A program made the translations under genes and the position numbers. DNA of 64,000 nt from an uncultured Alphaproteobacteria bacterium (GTDB lineage Bacteria; Pseudomonadota; Alphaproteobacteria; RF32; CAG-239). The stretch is from positions 1 to 64,000 of the forward strand of contig CALXRS010000004.1 of the NCBI GenBank assembly GCA_944390915.1. The letters are read 5' to 3'. Under the pieces are notes generated by a model. The model saw only the letters and a list, made by a program, of their open reading frames with translations, did not search any database and was not told where the DNA came from. This document shows positions 61,733 to 64,000 of the stretch, in pieces (the stretch's first letter is position 1; every line of letters begins with the position of its first letter).

Positions 61733-63856
61733 ATGAATAACTTAAAAGTATCCACCCGCGAAATGGAGTGGGGCGGACGCAAGCTGGTGCTTGAGACCGG
61801 CAAAGTTGCCAAACAGGCTACCGGCGCGGTGGTTGCCACTTACGGCGGCACCAAAGTGCTGGCTACCGTCTGCGCGGCCAAGGAAGCAAAGGCAGATCAG
61901 GACTTTTTCCCGTTAACCGTCAACTATCAGGAAAAATATTATGCCACCGGCAAGGTGCCCGGCGGTTTTATGAAACGCGAGGGCAAGCCTTCGGAACACG
62001 AAGTGCTGATTTCCCGCCTGATTGACCGGCCGATACGTCCGTTGTTTCCGGATGCTTTTAAGAACGAAGTACAGATTATCTGCACCACTCTCTGCCATGA
62101 TCAGAAAACGACTTCCGACGTGGTGGCAATGATTGCCGCCTCCGCCGCGCTGGCCGTTTCCGGCATTCCGTTCATGGGGCCGATCGGCGCCGCCAAAGTG
62201 GGCTACAGGGACGGACAGTATATTTTGAACCCGACAATGGAAGAGCAAAAGGAATCCGAACTGGAACTGACTGTTGCCGGCACCAAGGAAGGCGTGTTGA
62301 TGGTGGAATCGGAAGCAAACGAACTTTCCGAAGAAACAATGTTAAACGCCGTTATGTTTGGTTTTGAAAGCTTTCAGCCGGTTATCGACATGATTGTCGA
62401 TCTGGCCGAAGAGGCCGGCAAAGAGCCCTGGGAAACGCCGACGTTTCCGAAAGAGTTTGACGATATGTACGAGCGTATTGCCAAAGCTTTCCGCAGCCGT
62501 TACGAAGAAGCTTTTTGCGAAACCGACAAGCTCAAACGCGGCACGCTGGTCGGTCAGCTGGATGAAGAAGTCAAAGCCGGCATTGACCCCGAAAACGAAA
62601 TTGAAAACCAGTATCTGCTCGATGTTTTGGAAAAGTTAAAACACGTTGTTGTCCGCGAAAAAGTGCTTTCGACCGGCAAACGGATTGACGGCCGCGACAC
62701 CAAAACGGTGCGTCCGATTTGGTGCGAGGTCGACGTTTTGCCGACGGCGCACGGTTCGGCCATCTTTACCCGCGGCGAAACGCAGGCGCTGGTGGTCACA
62801 ACACTCGGTACCGGCGAAGATGCGCAGATCGTTGACGGTCTGATGGCCGAATACAAGGAAGACTTTATGCTCAATTACAACTTCCCGCCGTTTTCGGTCG
62901 GCGAATGCGGTCGCTTGGGCAGCCCAGGGCGTCGTGAAATCGGTCACGGCAAACTGGCCTGGCGCGCCATCCATCCGATGATGCCCAAAGACAAAGACGC
63001 TTTTCCGTATACCGTCCGCGTTGTTTCCGAAATTCTCGAATCGAACGGTTCGTCGTCGATGGCGACCGTTTGCGGAACCACCATGTCGCTGATGGCGGCC
63101 GGCGTTCCCCTGCAAAAACCGGTGGCGGGTATTGCCATGGGGCTGATTAAGGAAGATGACGGCCGGGTTGCCGTGCTGACGGATATTCTGGGTGACGAAG
63201 ATCATCTGGGCGATATGGACTTCAAAGTGGCCGGCACCAAAGACGGCGTAACCGCTTTGCAGATGGATATTAAGATTACTTCCATCACCAAAGAGATTAT
63301 GCAGACCGCATTGGCGCAGGCGCATGAAGGTCGCATCCACATTCTGGGCGAAATGGCCAAAACCATTGCCGAGCCGCGCCCGCACGTGGCTGAACACGCG
63401 CCGCGGATTATTGCCCTGAAGATACCGGTGGATAAAATCCGCGAGGTTATCGGTTCGGGCGGCAAGGTTATCCGCGAGATTACCGAAAAGACGAATTCCA
63501 AGATTGACATCAGCGATGACGGCGTTATCCGTATTGCCACCGTTAACAGTGCCGACGGTCAGGCTGCTCTCGACTGGATTATGAGCATTGTCGCCGAGCC
63601 CGAAGAAGGCAAAATTTATCACGGCGTGATTACCAAAATCATGGATTTCGGCGCGTTTGTGAAGTTTGTCGGCTCCACTGAAGGGCTGGTGCATATTTCC
63701 GAAGTCAAAAACGAGCGCATTGCTTCCGTTTCCGACTTTTACAAGGAAGGCGACAGCATCTGGGTCAAATGCTTAGGCATGGACAACCGCGGCAAATACA
63801 AGCTTTCCGCCAAACGGGTCAATCAGGAAACCGGCGAAGACCTGGAAAACAAATAG
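61733..63856 (+). CDS. pnp: Polynucleotide phosphorylase
   Basis: A 707-residue trimeric 3'-5' phosphorolytic exonuclease. Two RNase PH domains (residues 1-225 and 310-540; [43 protein letters not shown]), a KH domain ([17 protein letters not shown]) and a C-terminal S1 domain ([28 protein letters not shown]). It degrades mRNA and can add 3' tails. AAAGGTAAGAT precedes the ATG. A terminator follows. Confidence 0.97.
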   Translation: MNNLKVSTREMEWGGRKLVLETGKVAKQATGAVVATYGGTKVLATVCAAKEAKADQDFFPLTVNYQEKYYATGKVPGGFMKREGKPSEHEVLISRLIDRPIRPLFPDAFKNEVQIICTTLCHDQKTTSDVVAMIAASAALAVSGIPFMGPIGAAKVGYRDGQYILNPTMEEQKESELELTVAGTKEGVLMVESEANELSEETMLNAVMFGFESFQPVIDMIVDLAEEAGKEPWETPTFPKEFDDMYERIAKAFRSRYEEAFCETDKLKRGTLVGQLDEEVKAGIDPENEIENQYLLDVLEKLKHVVVREKVLSTGKRIDGRDTKTVRPIWCEVDVLPTAHGSAIFTRGETQALVVTTLGTGEDAQIVDGLMAEYKEDFMLNYNFPPFSVGECGRLGSPGRREIGHGKLAWRAIHPMMPKDKDAFPYTVRVVSEILESNGSSSMATVCGTTMSLMAAGVPLQKPVAGIAMGLIKEDDGRVAVLTDILGDEDHLGDMDFKVAGTKDGVTALQMDIKITSITKEIMQTALAQAHEGRIHILGEMAKTIAEPRPHVAEHAPRIIALKIPVDKIREVIGSGGKVIREITEKTNSKIDISDDGVIRIATVNSADGQAALDWIMSIVAEPEEGKIYHGVITKIMDFGAFVKFVGSTEGLVHISEVKNERIASVSDFYKEGDSIWVKCLGMDNRGKYKLSAKRVNQETGEDLENK

Positions 63857-63880
63857 TTTTTCGCCGGAAACTGCTTACGC

Positions 63881-63909
63881 AAAAGCCGCCTTGCAAAGGG
63901 CGGCTTTTT
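63881..63909 (+). terminator. Terminator after pnp
   Basis: AAAAGCCGCC and GGCGGCTTTT arms around TTGCAAAG; the T-run follows. It ends the operon. Confidence 0.85.
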
Positions 63910-63914
63910 GCTGT

Positions 63915-64000
63915 TCAGAAATCAAATCCCAAATACGGCTGCAGGAATTTTCCGCTTTCTTCCGGATAAAGCTGCATAAACAAGAGAGCTGCTGACGAAA
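63915..64000 (-). CDS. C-terminal fragment of a minus-strand gene
   Basis: On the minus strand the last 28 codons of a frame end at a TGA complementary to 63915-63917. The visible end has ALLFMQLYPEESGKFLQPYL and a final GFDF, with a protein-like mix of hydrophobic and charged residues. The start lies beyond the window. Too short to identify, and could be a chance frame, but it is convergent with pnp and lies just past its terminator, as expected for a neighbouring gene. Confidence 0.4.
   Translation of the reverse strand, partial: SSAALLFMQLYPEESGKFLQPYLGFDF

Noticed and set aside
62636-63694. A 352-codon minus-strand frame opposite pnp
   Set aside because: Antisense shadow of a highly conserved gene.

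Overview
The window looks like chromosome from a fermentative, probably host- or gut-associated alphaproteobacterium. The support is gene order and content: rph-rdgB-addB-addA-trxA, leuS-lptE-holA and rimP-nusA-ylxR-infB-rbfA-truB-rpsO-pnp are all proteobacterial, AddAB in this form is the alphaproteobacterial recombination nuclease, and the htpG promoter fits the alphaproteobacterial RpoH consensus. A complete three-subunit NAD(P)-linked [FeFe]-hydrogenase, a bacterial ferredoxin and a glycogen synthase point to anaerobic, fermentative metabolism. The species cannot be fixed from this sequence alone.

Layout. 1-600: the end of an autotransporter barrel. 963-4568: an ankyrin protein and two membrane proteins. 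4679-15024 (minus): trxA, addA, addB, rdgB, rph, typA and a ferredoxin gene. 15203-17041: htpG. 17424-18269: an SPFH/prohibitin gene that looks imported. 18289-18881: strong hairpins and tandem 205-bp repeats that carry the 3' end of an adjacent tRNA-Gly gene. 19529-24025: a MacA-MacB-outer membrane factor efflux operon. 24039-27818 (minus): rsmB, a degenerate WecA/MraY-like membrane protein and a TPR protein. 27986-32107: leuS-lptE-holA. 32533-36486 (minus): the hydrogenase. 36599-38644: glgA. 38817-40558: grpE and a glycosyltransferase. 40563-42823 (minus): a four-gene cassette of unknown function behind a palindromic operator, with a membrane-anchored flavodoxin divergent from it. 43812-46948: a HAD-like protein with lost catalytic residues, DUF805 and small proteins. 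47130-51898: dnaB, YcgN, YgjP, BI-1 and dnaJ. 51980-52896: two paralogous small helical proteins. 52967-54487: metG. 54727-63856: the transcription/translation super-operon from rimP to pnp.

Most of the window is housekeeping. The best candidate for an undescribed system is the cassette at 40563-42823. It encodes a CxxC membrane protein, a helical cytoplasmic protein, a CxxC thioredoxin-like lipoprotein and a regulator with two fused ArsR-type winged helices. A near-perfect TTGACA-17-TATACA promoter is straddled by a 15-bp inverted repeat. Other items worth a second look are the probably catalytically dead PNPT-family protein at 25400-26476, the tRNA-derived repeat array, a group of genes with AT-rich leaders lacking Shine-Dalgarno sequences, and DnaA-box-like sites in front of dnaB.
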